Source of the DNA: Aquanectria penicillioides
Lineage: Eukaryota > Ascomycota > Sordariomycetes > Hypocreales > Nectriaceae
Assembly: GCA_003415625.1 (NCBI GenBank)
Contig: PYIU01000006.1
Span: 3,038,001-3,102,000 of the forward strand
Direction of reading: 5' to 3'
Length of the DNA stretch: 64,000 nucleotides
Shown in pieces: positions 61,370-64,000 of the stretch (position 1 is its first letter; each line of letters opens with the position of its first letter). The notes under the pieces are model-generated. The model did no database searches, had not been told where the DNA came from, and worked only from the letters and a program-made list of their open reading frames with translations. The position numbers were made by a program, and so were the translations under genes.

Positions 61370-61465
61370 ATGAGGTTGATCGGTCGAAGGAACGGGGAAG
61401 AGAGGGAAAAGGAGAGAGGGAGAGAGGAAGAGAGTGAGGGAGAGAGAGAGAGAGAGGAAGAAACG
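61370..61465. repeat. GA-rich (pyrimidine on coding strand) tract in Kcs1 leader
   Basis: Imperfect GAGAGG/GAGAGA repeats just upstream of the Kcs1 ATG. On the transcribed strand this is a CT-rich leader, common before fungal start sites. Confidence 0.7.
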
Positions 61466-64000
61466 GGAAGAAAGTAAAAGGTGAAAGAGAATGCGTGTGT
61501 GAGTGTGAGGAGGGACGAGGGAATGATTCGTTCGCAGTTGCACCAGACGCTAACTGGGCCATCTCACTGGGTCCTTGTGGTCCTTGATCCCCCCGTAGAG
61601 ATGGCAAAAAATGGCCCGGGCGGCCACTTACAGCACCTAGCACTCTTACCTACTTTCTCGCTCCTCCACTTTTTGTGTTTTCGTGCCCATGGCCATGGCA
61701 TTCGCCCTCTGCAGATGATGGTCACAAGTGAGGAGGGCCAGTGGACCGCTAGTAAAAAAAAAAAACCATGGAATGCATGTTACCCACTCGCTAGAAGGGG
61801 ACGCCAGCGGGGGGACAGGCGCGAGGAGGAGCCCAGGGGGTGTTCGGTTGGGAAGATGGCGGATCCATGAGGGGTGCCTAGGGAGGGGAGTGTCTCTAGT
61901 TCTAGTGACAAGTCGCAGCTAAACCGTGATAATTTCTCAAATGGCAAATACAAATGTACAACGCATCGTCGCAGTGGGCAAATTTGAAAGCAAAATTATA
62001 TGCTTGCTGTATTGTATCATTCAATTGGATTCGGCAGATCAACACACGAACGAATCGGTGTAAAGCAGCAGGGCTAGACTGGGCTGGGTTGGGCTGGAAC
62101 AACTTTCTGTTGTTTGCCTCTCGGATAGAAGGGGCATTGCGGCTCGCGTTGGTACAACATTGCACAGGCTGTCAAACAGCTCGCTGGGGAAACTCGGCAT
62201 GACAGTTTGCCTCGCTTCTAGCTCCGTTTCCTCCAGGGGGAGACAACAACACGATTTACTAAATATTGATTTCTTCCACTGCCCAAGGAATGATCTTGGG
62301 TCCAAAACTCAGTTCCAGGCTTGTAGGTAGGCTTGGGCTGGCTGGGTGGGAACCGGGCTAGGCAGTGAAAAGAGTGACCCGGGTTGCGAGAGATGGATGC
62401 CCGTGGATGGACAGGGCTCCGTCAGTGGAAGCGGAGCACTAACTATGCCACAGGGGCGTTTCGCGGGGTTCTAGTGGTTCACTGGTGCCGCTCAGCGAAC
62501 GCAACCTGAAGCCCTGGGAGTGCATTGACAGGCCGCCAGCCGACAGGGGGGCAGGAAGCGCAGGAGTGTCCTGGGAATATTCCAGGCGTCTGGATGGGTG
62601 GTTCTCTGGGCGGCGATGGGGAGGTCTTCGTCCCTCATCCTCCTCCGCTCTCCGCGGCCACTTGTGCAGGGCTGTGCCAGGTCCCTTTCCCTTCTCCCCC
62701 AGTTCATCCATCCATCCATTCATTCATTCATTCATTCATTAGCCCGGCCGGTGGGGCCCACTAATACCTCCACTGTCCAGCGTCGGCGCCCACGCTACGC
62801 TGGGTGCAGCCAGCTGGAGCGCCTGAGAGTTACAGGGAGCCCGGCTCTCCACCACGTGTAGTTGCAGTGCTCGCCCGTCGTCTTGTTATCTCTCCTCGTG
62901 GTAATAAAGTTGAGGCAAGCAAGAGACCGCGACGATTGCCCAAAGCTTCCCACCAGGTGGAGGGGCTACCGGTGTGAAACTCGGGATTAGTAGAGTCGAT
63001 TTCATGACAAGAGGTTAATTATATCCATCGTCGAAGTCGTCATCGAGGGGTGTAGGGCCAGTAAACTGACCTCCGGGAGTACGAGTGTGCGTGACCGGGG
63101 TGTGTCCTGATCCACAGCATCATTGTCATGTTGGCCAAACGCATATCATCGAGATAACTCCTCTTTCCAGACCGCAGTACGTACATCTTGGGCAAGGAGG
63201 TTTGATTTAGGTTGGTTTGTCTCAAGCATGACAGAGAAATGCAACAACCTTGATTCTACCCTGACCTATTTTTTTTTTCGCTCTTCCTTCTCCAGGTTCC
63301 CTTCATGCCATTAGTCAGTTTGTTTGTCTTGTGATTAATGTGACTCCAGACCGACAAGCCAACATCATCTCATCAACATGGCATCGCATCGGATCAGTTC
63401 ATCCCATCGACACTCTTCCTGACCATTGGTATGTTTGTATGTATGTATGGTTTTATTCGGCCTGCACTCAGAACCATGTGACAACGCACCCATGCATTAA
63501 ACCATCAAGTCATGGCCAGTTTGCGCCTGTGTCGGCTCTTTATCGCCAAGCGCAACCCTGACTGGGCGGCGTTGTCTTGTCTCGATTGTTGTGTATTGTT
63601 GTCTGGTCTTGCTTTGTCGTGTCTCGCCGCATCGAGGCTTACTGTGCTTGTACATAAGTACCCATGTATCCGTATGCTTGTGCGGGATACCCAGTTCTTC
63701 TTCGAGGGACTGGCGACGCAAAACTGGTCAACATTTTGCTTGCTCGAATTCCCCCTCCTGCGCCCATATTAGCCCAGTCACCACTTCCTCTCGATGCCAG
63801 TCCCGCTCTCGGACACTCCGCATCCACACCCACATCCACATCCACCACACCCACATCGGCAGCAAGCGTCAGATCCCCCATGCATGACCTTATCATGGAG
63901 TCAACTGGTGGCCCTCTCACAATTCGACAACCGCCTGTTGCCGACCCGCTTTGTCTTCGCCGCGCCGCGCCACCAGCCCCCTCGTTGACTTGTTTACAAC
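61466..64000. other. Gene-free region upstream of Kcs1
   Basis: About 2.5 kb without a supportable gene on either strand. It has simple repeats: (CATT)n at about 62706-62740, (GTAT)n at about 63430-63450, and CACATC repeats at about 63823-63860. GGCTGG/GGGCTG-rich stretches occur near 62070-62100 and 62330-62350. Open frames here have no domain content. Confidence 0.5.
62706..62742 (+). repeat. Tetranucleotide microsatellite (CATC/CATT)n
   Basis: CATC units pass into six or more CATT units. Confidence 0.85.

Noticed and set aside
60342..61437. Gly/Val/Ser-rich plus-strand frames
   Set aside because: Antisense to the Pro/Ser/Thr-rich Kcs1 N-terminus.

Overview
The window is nuclear DNA of a filamentous ascomycete, probably Sordariomycetes and most likely Hypocreales. 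The reasons are short (45-110 base) GT-AG introns with CTAAC/CTGAC-type branch sites, compact GC-rich genes, Pezizomycotina-type proteins (Dsc3, Ima1, UstYa-like), and long, extremely AT-rich blocks with the C-to-T/G-to-A signature of repeat-induced point mutation (RIP). The species cannot be fixed from the sequence.

Layout. 1-7 kb: the 3' part of a UstYa-family (DUF3328) oxidase-like gene, a secreted protein with Tyr-rich repeats (candidate RiPP precursor), a decayed small gene and an intron-containing tRNA. 7.1-8.1 kb: an alpha/beta hydrolase. 8.15-12.7 kb: a RIP-degraded 4.5 kb TIR element (copy A) inserted 69 bases from the hydrolase start. 13.1-18.1 kb: a divergent pair, an allantoate-permease-type MFS transporter and a TauD-type Fe(II)/2-oxoglutarate dioxygenase, which looks like a sulfonate uptake and use module. 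18.5-31.2 kb: a housekeeping block with Ima1, Dsc3, Mtr4, a small cytochrome oxidase subunit, a PPR protein, mS23 and Alg14, arranged as divergent and convergent pairs. 31.8-35 kb: two decayed genes, a Rho-like GTPase with one stop and an FAD oxidoreductase with a frameshift and two stops.

35.16-53.0 kb is a nested transposon. A second copy of the TIR element (copy B) carries a RIP-mutated Ty1/Copia retrotransposon (5-base target duplication GATAT). The 3' LTR of that retrotransposon is split by a GC-rich, largely unmutated 10.2 kb Helitron. The Helitron encodes a multi-exon Rep-Pif1 helicase with one frameshift and, divergently, an unrecognised 515-aa protein. A separate solo LTR (duplication CAATA) sits in the remaining arm of copy B.

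53.2-64 kb: an unrecognised four-exon fungal protein, a long inositol hexakisphosphate kinase gene (Kcs1), and 2.7 kb of gene-free upstream DNA.

How the parts work together. Mtr4 (RNA exosome), Alg14 (N-glycan assembly), Dsc3 (Golgi/ER ubiquitin ligase), Ima1 (inner nuclear membrane), Kcs1 (inositol pyrophosphates) and the mitochondrial genes are independent housekeeping functions that share promoters only. The accessory DNA (UstYa plus Tyr-repeat peptide, transporter plus dioxygenase, Helitron plus passenger gene) holds the most interesting biology. Two conserved genes (Ima1, Kcs1) carry apparent one-base frameshifts in C homopolymers, so consensus errors are possible.
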